DNA of 64,000 nt from Stercorarius parasiticus (Eukaryota; Chordata; Aves; Charadriiformes; Stercorariidae), in the NCBI GenBank assembly GCA_013396915.1, contig VWZL01005037.1, positions 62,001 to 126,000 of the forward strand, read 5' to 3'. The notes under the pieces were generated by a model. That model was not told the DNA's origin. It was given only the letters and a program-made list of their open reading frames with translations, and did not search any database. Below are positions 13,271-25,577 of this stretch, one piece after another (within the stretch, counting starts at the first letter, position 1; the number at the start of each line of letters is the position of its first letter). Position numbers and translations under genes: made by a program.

Positions 13271-16200
13271 ATCCTGAGACACTTTTCACTACATAATACC
13301 TTTAGCAAAGGGAGGCAATCTTCGGCTGCAGAAGGAAAAGCAAGGGAAAAAGCAAGGATAGCAGCAGGGGTCAGCAGAGCCCTTGTCTAAGCCTAGCAGA
13401 CCCCCGAAGTGAAGTGCACCATTACCACAATCACAGTCATTTGTGAATGGCAGAGGATAAAATCCTGCCCGTGAAAACGGTTTTAAGTCACATTACGAAA
13501 TGCAAATCTGACGCGTGCTACAGTTTAAACACTGAATCAACCGCGGGCCTCGTCTGAGGAAGCTGGTTTTGAGGCACTAAAATGCTTGTCTGTGCAAGTC
13601 TTGCAAAGGCTGGGATTCAGCCCTGCACTGACCCCACAGCGGGTTCTGTCTCCTACCAGCAAAGCCACCCTGCCCGAGGTTTGCTTTTGGCTAGCCCTTT
13701 TCATTCTGCTCAGTGAGAATCATCAGTTATAGATTTACCCACTATCCACCCAAGCCTAGAGTCCAGTGGAAGATTTTCTTTATTCTCTCACATTATGGAA
13801 CAGACCAAACCTCTTTTCACTTGGAAGGACGCTAATACGGTATGGCAATGTTTCCTCCGCAGACCTGACAAGCAGGAATAAGACAGAGGGCTTGAGAGCT
13901 ATCTTCTTCAGAGGAGAACCCATTTTGTTTTCGTTCAAAAATCTCTCACTCTCATTTATATATAGGATTTTTCAAAATGACATATTTGTTGGATACATGA
14001 GTTGGTGGAAAGGAATGAACATCTCCATTCTCCCACTCTCCCGCTGGGAAGGATTAAGAAAAAAAAATAAAGTCTCGGAAGAAGGAATGGAAAAGCTGCT
14101 TCCCTCAGCTTTCCCTTGATCGCTCTGTGGGGCAGGAGGCACTTTGCTTACGTTTTGAAGACCCTGCGTTGAAGCACAGCTGTCTTGCAGAGAGATGATG
14201 GACGTAACAGGTTAAGGGTATTACCATGGGAGAAAAGTTCATGGTAACAAAAACCCAAGCATGAACTCTTCACCGGTGCCATGATGGACATGGTAATTGA
14301 AGGTACATGTGTTGCATGCGCTATAGATAGGACAGGATATGTGCAACAGAAAAAACACTCACTGCTAAAGAGGATTTATTCCTCTTTTAATCCTTTTACT
14401 TTTCTGCAGCAATGTTTTAAAAGGGAAAGGTATTTCAAAAAATTACAGTTCATCTATTTTATCTAGCATATTTTTACATTTATGGTCGTGTAATATAATG
14501 AGGTTTGCTTTGTGCATATTTAAAAAGCAGAATTGTACTGATCAAATATGTTTAGTAAAGATGTAAAGATCACATAAATCTACAATTATAGTATAAATTG
14601 TTGATGAAAATAGAATTTCAAGGTAATTTCAGTGCAGGATTGATGTAACCTCCTTTCTGTTGCAACTCAAAAATAAATTGAACATACCAACTGTGAGATT
14701 ATATTTTTTAATGTGGATGTTTGCATGGTCTGCAAAGGCTGTAGTTTGAAACATTTTTAATTTTTCCTCTTTTTAATGATCACAACTATGCTCTCAGTAT
14801 CAGAACACAGATTAGAAGTTTCTATTTAAAAATTCAAGGTATTTAAGCCTTTATCAAGAGGAAAACAATGGGTTTTTTCTCAAGTTAACGTTAATCTGGC
14901 TGTCAACATTAAATGCTTGAGTTTTGCATCCAAGTAAACGATTCCATAGATTCAAAGTTAATAGGCTGCATTTTCTGTAAATAAAAAACGTTAATTTTCT
15001 ACAAGCCCCACTAGTAACTGTAAATTACTCAAAAATAAGCTGTACAGATGGGAATGGACCTGACTTTTTTTAATATTGGACTTCTTGTGATTTAAAATTA
15101 TATTATTCAAAATTATTATCTGCCACACTACCCAAGTATTTATTTAAATACGCAGGAAAAAATATCTAATTGCACTGTACTGGAACCACAAAGATAGTTA
15201 CGGTGTCTAATCTTTAAAATACTCAGGAACTGGTCCTGAACAAAAAGCTTAGGACTAGAAAAAATAGTTCCTACTAAAAAAAGCCTATTTTTCATTCAGA
15301 AGAGAAAGGTCCCAGCATGCAAAAATGCATCTTATTGTTCCACTATAAAATTGCATACGCAATATGCCTTTGCTTTTGAGATGTGTTTTAAGTATGTATT
15401 TACAAGTACTTTTAAATATATACCTGTTATTATTTTAACCTAATAGAACAGAAATCCAAACACTATATGGTATCTACGTAACCATCTGTGCCTGTCCTAA
15501 CAAAAACCTATGTTCCATCCACCCACAGCTGCAGCCTGCAAAGCGGGGCTTTGAAGTTGACACTGGAGGCAGAAAGTCCCCAAAAATGCAGAGGACAATC
15601 CACCTGCAATCCACTTACAAGGAAGTGGACTTAAGACTAAGTCATAAGTAAATTTTATCATGTTAATTTTCCAACCTCTGCTGTGCTTATGAAAAGCAGT
15701 ACTAGTTACCCTTATCAACTTCAAAGTCGCGTGACAGTTTCTGGCTACAGCCACACAAAAACACTTTATCAGCAAGCAACTAGAGCAACTTCCTCAGGCT
15801 GCTTTGCATCATCTGCTTCCTTGTTCATTTCATTTCTTTTTAAACAAAGAGGAAACAGAGGAGATTTGTCCCTGCTAGAGGACAGCAGGGCACCAAGGAG
15901 TTTGACAGTTTGACTATTTTAAGATCTAGCTGCCTGAAACGTGGCTCCTCTGCCACTCACTTACATTATTCCCTCACTAAATATTCTAGAAATAAGCTTA
16001 TTTCTATACTCAACTTTAGCACGTGGTAGGATCTCTCAAACTTGACTGTATGCAAACGCTGGGGTTAATTATCAGAAAAGCGTGAAAGGGGAGAGTGATT
16101 TTCTAAAGGTCTAGTCTCTTTCTTCTAAGCTTTAATTTTAATCGTGCCAGTCTGAAGTTTACATGGAATCTAAATACATCTGAAAGACATTATTCTAGAA

Positions 16201-18962
16201 TAATTGGGACGTAATTTCAATCAGGGACTAAAAATTTAATAACTACTTTACAAAGGTAAAAGCAAAGCAATGAAGTCATTAGTGTTCTAGTCAGGCTTCC
16301 TAGGAAAGCATTACGTTAAAAATCTTTTGAGAACCGCAGAACAGGAAGAAAAGGGAGGGAGAAAAGATTAGGTAGCAGCTCGTTCTAAGAAAGAGGAGCT
16401 GATGCATCAGTGGACACTGGCAAAGTTTGCGTACTAGTATCTCAAATTCTCTGGAAGGGGAGCAGGGGATATGATTACATGGCTTTGTGTTAAACTGGAA
16501 ACCTCATCTTATTTTTCAATCTTCAGATTTCACAGTATTGATCTCATTAAGCTGGTGTTTTCATGTTGTAAATGTAGTTGCTGTGCCAAACCTGTGGAGT
16601 AATCTTGCAAATGAATGACAAGTATTTAATAATTGCCATGGAACTACATTTAACTGCAGGTCTAAACTGAATTGAGTGGTCAAACGCAGTGGTAAAACCA
16701 CTGCTGGCTGAAGTGATAAAAACTTGTCATTAGTCCTTACAGGAAAACACTGTAAGATTCTAAGCAGCAATGTGGAAACTATTGCTGCTTATTTCTAAAG
16801 GTATGGAAGAGAAGTTTTCCCTGTGGTCAAATGTTCCAACAGATTGGTTTTTTCTACCAGTTTTAAAAAAAAAAAGAGAACCAATGAATCTGACAGTCCT
16901 TCAGGTGAGATATTTTTGTGCAATTGCTGCCATCAAAATACAGCTGATGTGACACTTTTAGGTGTCAGATGAAGGACATGCACTAAGTACCAAACAACAG
17001 TTTGCCTTAGACAACAAAAAATTATGATCACCAATGCAGTTATAAATAAATGAGATAAAAGAACTTCTAATATTTCATAAGAAATTTTCCATGTTATTCT
17101 ATGCTTGCAATATAGCACAAATTGAGCAATTTTGAGAAAAGATTAAACAAGGCAAAAGAGACAGCTTTTCTACTTACTGACAGGATCTGAGAAAGATAAC
17201 TACGAAAGCAAACTTCCAAATTACTATAAATGCCAGACAAAAATAGAAAGCGAAGTGTCAAATGATCTTTGCCATTTGTTCAGACAAAAAAAAGAGAACA
17301 AAAAAGAAAAACTCTCTCTGAGCATAGATATTCTGAACCAATGTCATACATGTGATCAGGACTTCATTTTAATCTGTTGAAAAAAAGGGGAAGAGCGGAA
17401 GACTGGGGAAGTTCAAAAATACTCTCCGCTATCATAAACTTACAGTTGATTAATTGAAAGGGGAGGACTGAAGTTTCAGCTTTCCAGTAACAGTTTGATG
17501 TCACTTTAAGCAAGATTGTGCCTCTATATTTGTCTCTGACTACCTTAATCTGTATATTTGCAGTGAACATAAGGAGGACTTTGATCAAAACACAACATGC
17601 ATTTTACACAACAAGGAAGTCTACAGAGAGGCACTACATTTACAAAAGCAATTGAAGGTGGTTTCAAAGGGAGTTGACAGATTAGAGGATGATGACACTG
17701 CCGCTGCAGTCTCAATGGAAATCTGGCTTGATCTAATTAACAACAACGAACTAGAACCACACAAAGATAACTCAAACATGATTTAAAGAAGTTATATTAC
17801 CTTTTTACTAGCGTAGTGATGGAGCCTTTCCCTTACTGATCACAGAACAAGTCACAGGTTGAACACAGAACAAGAATGAAAGGCCTGATATCCTTAATTT
17901 ACCTCTAGCATTTGAAATTGAAGCCTGAGATCTAGCCCAAATATTTGACTATAGAAGTAGGGAACATCCATGCATTCACGTGAAAATGATAAAAAATTGT
18001 TAAGAGTCATGCTCACGACCACTTGAGTGAATCAGGAAATCAAAATCAAAGATTTTTAAGACGTGACTACACCTTAGTGTTCAAACAGAACACAGTAAAT
18101 GGAGCACAGCACACAGGACAACTTGATGTCTCATCGGACACATCTGTGTACATGCATCAGAAAGCTCCCAGGTTATTCCCATTCCCTTTTTGCTCAGATT
18201 CCGCACCCTAGGAAAAATGCACTGGGAGGAAAACCTCCCACCAATCCTGAACTTATTCAGGCTCAGTTTAAGCCAGTAACAATGACAGTGACTGATTTGT
18301 GCTGACATTTCCACAACTGTCATTACCAGGTGACTGCTGCCCGTATGTGGCCTGTAGCACAGGAATTTCTGTGAATCTTAGTTATGATGCACCTTTTGTA
18401 CTAAAAACACTTTTATTGGCTCTTCTGACTCACTGTCTTCTCTGAATGACAATCACTGCCACTAAGACATAACGTAACATGTTTAAATGCATATATGCTT
18501 CTGTACACGCATGTATAATGACATATAATCATCCTGGCATTTAATCATTATGGTATTACCATTGGAAGCATTTTACAGGTGGGAACTACAGTAATGATTT
18601 ACTGCATTCATAGCATGTCTAACTTGGCCAGGGAAAACACAGCAGCCATTAGGACACATTTTGAGTGCTATTTGACCACCTAAAAGACAAGGAGACTGGG
18701 AATCTCCAAATAAGTGAATTTTTCCATTCTCCTTGCAGTTTTATCTTCCTGCTTTTTAACTCTTGCTCATTGAATTTAAAAAAAAAAAAAAAACCTCTAA
18801 TTGCAACTGGTACGTTCTATTTCCTTTTAATATTACTACATAGAAATAATACTACCTCAATAGCAAACTGGCAACTACAACTCAGCACTTCCTACAGTAT
18901 ATACCTCTTCCTGTATTGATTCAGGCATTTTTCCTCTTTAGTCCTCAAAATGATATATATAT
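13271..18962. other. intronic sequence, nothing distinctive
   Basis: Positions 13300-13700 remain somewhat GC-richer than average. The open frame at 13766-14119 (117 codons, plus) shows no family resemblance and is taken as chance. The rest is AT-rich with homopolymers (for example A13-14 near 18779). An (AT)n run at 18953-18960 adjoins the donor side of the lectin exon. Confidence 0.5.
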
Positions 18963-18968
18963 TTTTAC
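18963..18968 (-). promoter_or_regulatory. ADGRL2: 5' splice donor of the lectin exon
   Basis: The minus-strand sequence reads CAGAG|GTAAAA across the exon end, giving a GT donor at 18968-18967 and a phase-2 intron after the first two bases of an Arg codon. The position of this split Arg before CNNRTQC fits the latrophilin protein. The +5 base is A rather than the preferred G, so the donor is of medium strength. Confidence 0.88.
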
Positions 18969-19182
18969 CTCTGTGTCATAATTTTGTAGGCATCTGGAAG
19001 GAAGCATTCTGTGTTCTCCATCTGGAAAGGGTCAGCATCACAAATCTTGTCATCTGTCCGTCCATAGTTAGCACTTTCTATCATAATAACATCGCTTCCT
19101 GGACAACGGAGGTCAATGGAGTAGCCTTCGCAGGAGAGCTCCCTCCTAACCAAACCAAATGGTAATGCTGCTCGGCTGAAAC
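18969..19182 (-). CDS. ADGRL2: ADGRL2 (latrophilin-2) internal exon, first half of the lectin domain
   Basis: This exon encodes 70 complete codons plus two bases of a split codon at each end (214 nt). The product starts [15 protein letters not shown] and ends PDAYKIMTQ plus a split Arg codon. Diagnostic stretches are [20 protein letters not shown] and [14 protein letters not shown], the core of the SUEL/RBL lectin domain of latrophilins. Four cysteines fall at exon residues 17, 26, 47 and 59. The conserved ANYGR motif is at residues 37-41; the partner DPCPGTYKYL motif lies in the next exon, not found here. Latrophilins are adhesion GPCRs at the neuronal surface; this domain binds teneurins, while the following olfactomedin domain binds FLRTs. 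Residues such as [15 protein letters not shown] match ADGRL2 as I recall it better than ADGRL1 (ELACEGYPIELRCPG) or ADGRL3 (ELSCESYPIELRCPGTD). E, F and Y at exon residues 58, 60 and 65 differ from the mammalian D, Y and F, all conservative. Boundaries are set by a TTTAG acceptor (phase 1, completing Gly) and an AG|GTAAAA donor (phase 2). Family assignment is near certain and paralogue assignment is strong. Confidence 0.96.
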
Positions 19183-19212
19183 CTAAAAAAAAAAGGGGGG
19201 AAAAAAAAGGGA
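19183..19212 (-). promoter_or_regulatory. ADGRL2: 3' splice acceptor with 28-nt pure pyrimidine tract
   Basis: On the minus strand the lectin exon is preceded by AG (19184-19183). Before that come 28 uninterrupted pyrimidines (19212-19185): T, C3, T8, C6, T10. This is a strong U2AF-type acceptor. It is made of adjacent homopolymer runs, so its length is probably prone to slippage polymorphism. Confidence 0.9.
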
Positions 19213-20679
19213 TTGAACCTAAAGGATATATTGCATTGGACTATTCTTTTTCTGTCACATAGGCACAAACTCTCATCAGTGTGCTAAAGGAAGTGCACCT
19301 TTAAACAGTTTGACCTGGTACCTTGTCAAGTGAAGCGTCTTTCATTAAACTGTCACATCCCTACACTGCTGCTGCTGTGCTCCCTTAATCCGGGAAAGGA
19401 AGAAATTCCTCTTCACTTCTAACCCTTGCCAGAGCAGATAGTGGCACCTGTCTGCACGGCTGCAATGTGTGCTCTGTTCCCACCTCTTTTCTCTCTGCTT
19501 CTCTCTCCCCTCTTTGGGCACAGTCAGACAGGCCATCTTTGAAAGTGGTAAGGAGCGGAACAGGCAGGATTTGTAAGTGCAGAAGTTATTTAAAAACAAA
19601 CAAACAAAAAAACGAAGCCATAGTAACAACTTCATTAGTCTTTCTTAATTTGTATCTTCCTTTCTTCAGGGAGCGTTTGTTTCTTTTGCTTAACTATTTT
19701 ATGTCCCCAACACAGACACCTCTGTGCCACCAGATCCAACATACATGCCAATACTTCACCTAGTTGAACTTAGTGTTCCCTACTGCACCTTTTACGCAAA
19801 TTAAACCACAGACAGATAAGATTTTGAACAAATATGTAAATGATCAGTACAGCTAACTGCAGATGTGTGCTGTATAAAATCTCCCCGGCCCTCCCAAAAA
19901 TTATATAGGTATTTCAGATCACTCTAATCTTTAATATGTTCTTCAGCTTGAGAGAATTCCTAAAAATAGGTGACTTCTCCAAGAGTAACGAAGCAGCATC
20001 AAATGCTTTAGAAGCAAAACAACGGTCCTGATACTCATCCAGATGTTCTGTCTTTTACAGATATTTCTTTATGCAAAAAATGCATTGCGTCAAAAAGCAA
20101 CTATAGCTTTATACTACACTTTCTTGTGCATAGCTGCCGGTGTATTATTATTAAACAGAATATTTCTGTTTCTTACAAAATGTGTGCACTACTATCTTTT
20201 GGAAGACAAGTTGAGTACCATGATAGTGTTTAATACCTGGTTCTTTAAAATAGTAAGTCCTTTCTAAATTTTCATCAGAATCACAGGTATTTCCTATTTT
20301 TAAAAAAAGTCATCCTAATACAGTAGCACAAGGCCATTAATATTTCAGCGCAGGCTGCTGGAGACAAGTTGTGACAGCAAAGAGAAACAGCTAGTAAGTA
20401 TGGAAAGTTGGAGCTCTACGGTGTTTTGAAGGCAAAGAAAATAAACTTTTCTTAAAAAGGAAGATGTGTTAGAAGAGGCAAGGAAGCAAGGATCTAAAAA
20501 GATCAAGAACAACTTGAGATAACCCCTTGATAGTAAATTCTCACACGAACCAGAGGCTGTCACTTTTTCTACTGAATTAATGATCTGTGGATTAAAACTC
20601 CTACTGTATGAAGATGATTATCTGTTAGGACTGCAAAAAAGAGCTGTTGGTAATGATCACACCACCGTCAGCATGTGGC
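19213..20679. other. intron proximal to the lectin exon, nothing distinctive
   Basis: AT-rich sequence with short both-strand open frames and no recognisable elements. An A-rich (AAAC)n-like patch occurs near 19595-19612. Confidence 0.5.
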
Positions 20680-21830
20680 TCCCTGACAGCCAGAGCCCAC
20701 CTTCCCGGCCGCCCCTCCTCTACCTGCCGGCTCCTGCCTTCCCCTTTGCACCAGCACCAGCTTTTGTCCAACTTGTGCAGCAAACAAATCAAGCAGCTGG
20801 GCTGGCTCTAACCTCCCTCTACTGCAGAAGGCGGCATGAGGTCTCAGACGACCAGCTCTTTGGCTGGGCGGGAATTCACCCCAGGAATAAGGGGAAGGCC
20901 AGAGCGCAGCAACCGGGTCTGCTTTTACTTTTACATTTTGTGGAACCATTACATGAAACCGGTACCGTTACTCTGGCAGTATGTTTCAATGTTGGTTAAT
21001 AAGGAAAGAAGCCATATTGCTGCGGAAAGCACCACAGTTTCATCTCAAATTCACTCCCGGCCGTCGGTTTGGCTGCACACACCATGCGCAATAGCAAACA
21101 CTATTATTAGAGGCTTGCTGAAATATCATGAGCTGAAAGCTGGAAAGAGCTAAAACACGAATCCATCACATTAACGCCCTACATGTTCCTCCCATGCAGC
21201 AAATTAATACAACGAAGACAGAAGCTGCTCACGGCTCAGTGAGGGCGTGAAATGGGCACAGAGAGGGGTACGCACAAAGCCCCCACCACACATGCATACA
21301 GCGGCTCCTTTGATTAATTACCATCACGACAGCCGCAGTGGGACCAAATATAATGCTGCTAGTGACTGCCATTCCTACACCCTACCACTCCTGTCAAATT
21401 TAATGCCGTCCACATAAAGCTCATCCCTCCAGCTGGCGGCAATGGTGCCGGTATTGCCTGCACTCGGCAGGGCTTCCCCGGCACAGCACGGCCAGGGGAG
21501 TCTGGCCGCCCCCTCCCTCCCTCCCTGCCTCCCACCCGAGCCCCACACATGCTGTCACACGGATGCATGGCCCCACTTTTGGGTTCCGATCAACAAGGAG
21601 GGGAACGGTGACTTCGGCTGCCCAAGGGGGATTGCTGCAGAAGGGCAGAGCAGGAAGGGTACAGCCGCGGAGGTGTCGGGAGCTGCACACCCAGCAGCGG
21701 GGTCAGATGTACGGATCGTCGTGGGGCCAGGGCTGGCAAAGCCACACCGAGCTACCTGCCACAAGCACCGGACCCTTCCTGCAGATCCTGCAGCACAGCC
21801 TCCACTTCTGCTAGGAAATACCTTGAATCC
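20680..21830. promoter_or_regulatory. CpG-rich, GC-rich intragenic region, possible CpG island or internal promoter
   Basis: By eye I count roughly 40-45 CpGs across about 1.15 kb, with several local clusters (20705-20730, 20870-20910, 21055-21070, 21425-21545, 21665-21730). The flanking sequence has almost none. Open frames run in most frames because stops are rare in GC-rich DNA (up to 155 codons), and none looks like a known protein. The region includes a (CCCT)n-like stretch at about 21513-21534. It ends about 1.5 kb 5' of the lectin exon in ADGRL2 orientation, so an internal promoter is possible. A GC-rich relic of a mobile element is the alternative. Confidence 0.4.
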
Positions 21831-24800
21831 GAACACAAGACCTCCGCAGTTTGCTACAGAGATCAGCTGCCTGCAAATCTTGTTTCATCATCTATGGCAA
21901 CTGTTATAAGTACTACGAATGTGTTTTATCCTGCAATTTTTCCCCCTGCAGGCATCCATGAGAAGTTCTGTATTAGGACAAACATTTAAAATACTAGAGC
22001 AACGTTAGATCACTTCACAGGCAACAGAGGACGTACCTGAGATTGTAATGTAGGTGCTACATTGCAGAAGCAGCAAGCAATAAAGCAAAAAAATGCAGCA
22101 TGTGTTAGATGGGGAGACTGCTCTAAGGAATCTCCATGGCACAGAAAGAATTTTAACTAAATAAAATAAATAAATTTAAAGTCCACTAACAAAGCCGCTG
22201 CGATCTTTATTCTGAAGCTTTATTTGTAATCTTTTCCGATCAACATAGAAAAAATAAGCATATCAACAAGCAAAGTGTAATTCAATCCATCTTGCAACCC
22301 TGACAATCGAAGAAAGAACTAGTGGGAGGCCCTGTGAGCAAAAAATCAATATTGCAGCTTTGTGCCGTGCAAATGTGAATACTGCCAAATAGCAGTGCTT
22401 AGGGTAAAATGAACTGTTTTGCTCCATTTTCTCCTCTCTGAACAAATGATTTTGAAACGACAGCTTTTTTTGGAGCTATAAAATGTCAAGCAATAACTCC
22501 CTGCGCTTTAGGCAAGTGATTGGAATAAATACCTCTTGGCAACAGGTGCAATGACTTAGGACTGAAATTCATTTACATTCAGGAGATAATTTCTGATAAA
22601 CAGATGCACTGCCACAGGATGGAAGTCTGAGCAACCGGCATCTGAATGCTACTGCCTGGTTCTGCATCATTCCAGAGCTTTTAAGACGTAAGTATGTGGC
22701 CCTGTCAATAATTACTGTTGTCACCAGTAACTTTGTATCTCCAATGCAATTCCTCATGAATATTTTCAGTACTGTATTTCCTAACCAACCTGTGTTCAAC
22801 CTGCTGCCTGCCTGCCTTACTGTACCTTGCATAAACCTATTTTGTTTGGCTGTCCTGCAGTTGAAATCAACATTCCTCAGTCTTCCTGCTAATTGCTCCA
22901 AGGCAAATTGTGCTACGGATGACACCGCTCCTGCTGTCTGCAGCCCGAGAACACAAACTGCTTCCCGATGGCAAAGACCTTCCTGGTGCCGGGGCTGGGA
23001 CTTCCAGCACAACCTAAAAATTAACTCCAGTAAGCCTCTATTACCAAATGCAGCATATGCTGTCTCTGATTCATTCGCGTTTGTATACATTAATCAGTGT
23101 TGCGTTGCCTTTTTTTTTTTTTTAAAAATGGAAGAAGATTAATATCTAATGAGGAAAAGAGCGTGGTTTCCGTCCTGCTGACCATTTTGATTACAGAAAA
23201 GCTTCCTGGCAAACATATGTTTCCTGCACGTTTTATCTGCTCATAAATTAGTTGAGTGCAGGCTCTTCACTGAAAGAACAAAATAAACTGCTTTTGCAAA
23301 ATTGCATTTCTAAGAAAAAAAGGTAGACGGGATTTTCAGTTGTAATATACATTCTTTAATGCTTTGTTGATCAATCCATGTAGAAAAACACACGAAGAAA
23401 AAAACCTAAATGAAACATCACAAACAAAAATATTTCCTCTTATACTTTAGTCTATGAAAGGAAAAAATACAAGACCTATCAAAGAAATGTAACTCAGAAT
23501 CGTGTTTCAGAAATACGTTAAATTCACATTTGGCTAAAAATTGATTTGTATAAGTTTGCAATGCCTTATTTACGGTCTTGGTTCCTTTGTAAGAAATGAT
23601 TTGTCTTTAAAAAGATAACCTAAATTTGTCAAAGTGCAAAGAAAAGTTAATAATTCACAGCATCCTGCCCACTAGCTTACCATCTTTTTGAGCTGTCAAT
23701 AATAAGAGAGTGTTCTAAGTTTGGTAGATAAAAGCAAAAAGGCACCACCACATTTGAATGTTCACCCCATCCAGAGGAAAAATAGTGGAATGTAAACAGG
23801 CTAACATCAGTACTCCTTGACATCAGAAGCAAGGAACCTTTGATTAAAACTTAAAGCACAGAGAAAGTCAACATGGAAATATAAAATTATTTCAAAGAAT
23901 GCAGATACTGGAAGAACTGAGAATCCAAAACAAATCTTTGCAAAAATAAATATATATGTCTCTGCGAGCAAGGAAATATTGCTTCTTGTGTTATTTGGCT
24001 CTAACAGAAAGGTCTTTTGAAAAGAGCACATCTTTTCAAACAGAATGTTTACAGTTGTCTCTTTCACAATCTCTTTTATTTTACCAAATCATGCAACATG
24101 ATGATTCAAGTTCTACACAAGATGAAGTGATGCATCTTGGGCAGCATTTCAATAATGTATGTTCAACAAATGCAAAGCCCGACGTAAACTGTGCTGAGAA
24201 TCCTCTCCCTCTCCCAGGGAAGCGTGCACGGAGGGTGCACAGAGACAGCTGAACATACTTCGCCATCTGAAAATCATGCAAATGCTCGACATGGGCTCTG
24301 CAAAGCTTCTATAATTCCACCGAAAAGCCTCAGCGTCCCACAGTTTCTAAAGAATCCCACGAACTCTGTCAAGGGAGACTGTTCTCCCCATCTCTCAGCA
24401 CCATATATATTTCACACAGACAAGCATGCTATTTTGTTAAACAGCTTTTAAATTATCCAATTCTGATCAACAGATCACTACCGACTACTAAAAGACAGAG
24501 GCAATTTAAGTAACAACTGTGCTTTCTAATTCTATCTTTGAAGGAAAAAAAGTCATTCTGGCAAGCATGTCTATTAAAAGATTACATTGGCACAGTAAGA
24601 GCTTCTGATACTGCACAGAGGTCTGGAGTTCACAGCACTCCGCTCTTCTTTCAGGGAAAGCCAGCAGCCAGCGCACAGCTCGCCCGCCCGGCAGACAAAA
24701 CCCCACTGTTCGGTCGGGGTAAAATTAGGCAGGAAGCGATCATTTGAAAAACATTCTCCTACAGCTGTATTCCCTGCCATTTTAAGTATAGACTCATTAT

Positions 24801-25577
24801 TTTCATTTAGGATGCTGGAAGGAGGGGACATCTAGAGAAAAAGGATAATTTAGTGACGGAAATCTGTTTTCTTGTAAGAGACAGCTTTCTCTTTTTTTTT
24901 TTTTAACTCATTCACGCAATGGGATTAACTCAAAACAAGGTACGTGAAAGTATGTTCATTATTTGAATTTTAAGAAAGAGACCCGAAGTCCTTAAGAACA
25001 GACCTGACCATTTAAACGTGCATATAAATTACACTGAGACAAAGCATGTATTTCATTGAATAAATTAGCTGTGAGGAGTGTTTTTTAACACTGGTTTCTA
25101 GACTTCGGTTTTGCAGATTAAAATCTGGAAGCCTGTCTCTTACAAAGCAGAAGCACGAATTGCTACTAAAAAAACCTTTCAGAAATATTAAGTAACTAAT
25201 GATGGGGTTTTATCAGTAACTTTTACATTTTATTAGATTGCGATTTACTCTTAAAAAATTTTAGAATTTCAAAAATCTTTGTCAAATTGTAGTGGTTTTC
25301 AAGATTCAGTGTGAGCAGCAGAATTACAACAGCAAGTAATTTTCTGTAATTATATACTTAATATTCAGTGTACATAAACATAAAGCACGGTATGCCTGAT
25401 TAATGAAATTCAGGACAGGAGCCTGAGTTACACCCTCTGACTCACACCAGGACAGGTCCTGCCTTCCAGGTTCGCTGACACTTACTACAATTTTCCTTTT
25501 ACTTTTTCCAGTCTCCATGCAATTCTCAAAAACATCCCTGTGAGGCTCTCTTCAGCAAAAAAAGAGTCAGGGCTTAC

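Larger units (their letters stand above)
1..18962 (-). other. ADGRL2: ADGRL2 intron 3' of the lectin exon (partial)
   Basis: About 18.9 kb of non-coding sequence lies downstream of the lectin exon in gene orientation. I looked for the next latrophilin exon (CNNRTQC to YECVPY, finishing the lectin domain) on the minus strand by its expected residues. I did not find it, so the intron probably runs past the left edge. The open frames here are short, both-strand and without family resemblance. Most of the stretch is AT-rich with nothing I can name. Confidence 0.8.

Noticed and set aside
13766..14119. 117-codon plus-strand open frame
   Set aside because: No recognised family, no splice context and AT-rich third positions. 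It is consistent with chance.
20580..20999. 139-codon plus-strand open frame
   Set aside because: Explained by the CpG-rich block. No domain, and a competing frame is open on the opposite strand.
21442..21909. 155-codon plus-strand open frame and overlapping minus-strand frames
   Set aside because: They lie in GC-rich DNA where stops are rare in all frames. Residues are low-information (Pro/Ala/Gly-rich) with no family resemblance.
22057..22101. Minus-strand ATG followed by a hydrophobic leader-like peptide, as a possible alternative ADGRL2 signal exon
   Set aside because: The frame stops after 14 codons. The frame compatible with the phase-1 lectin exon has no ATG upstream of the donor-like site.
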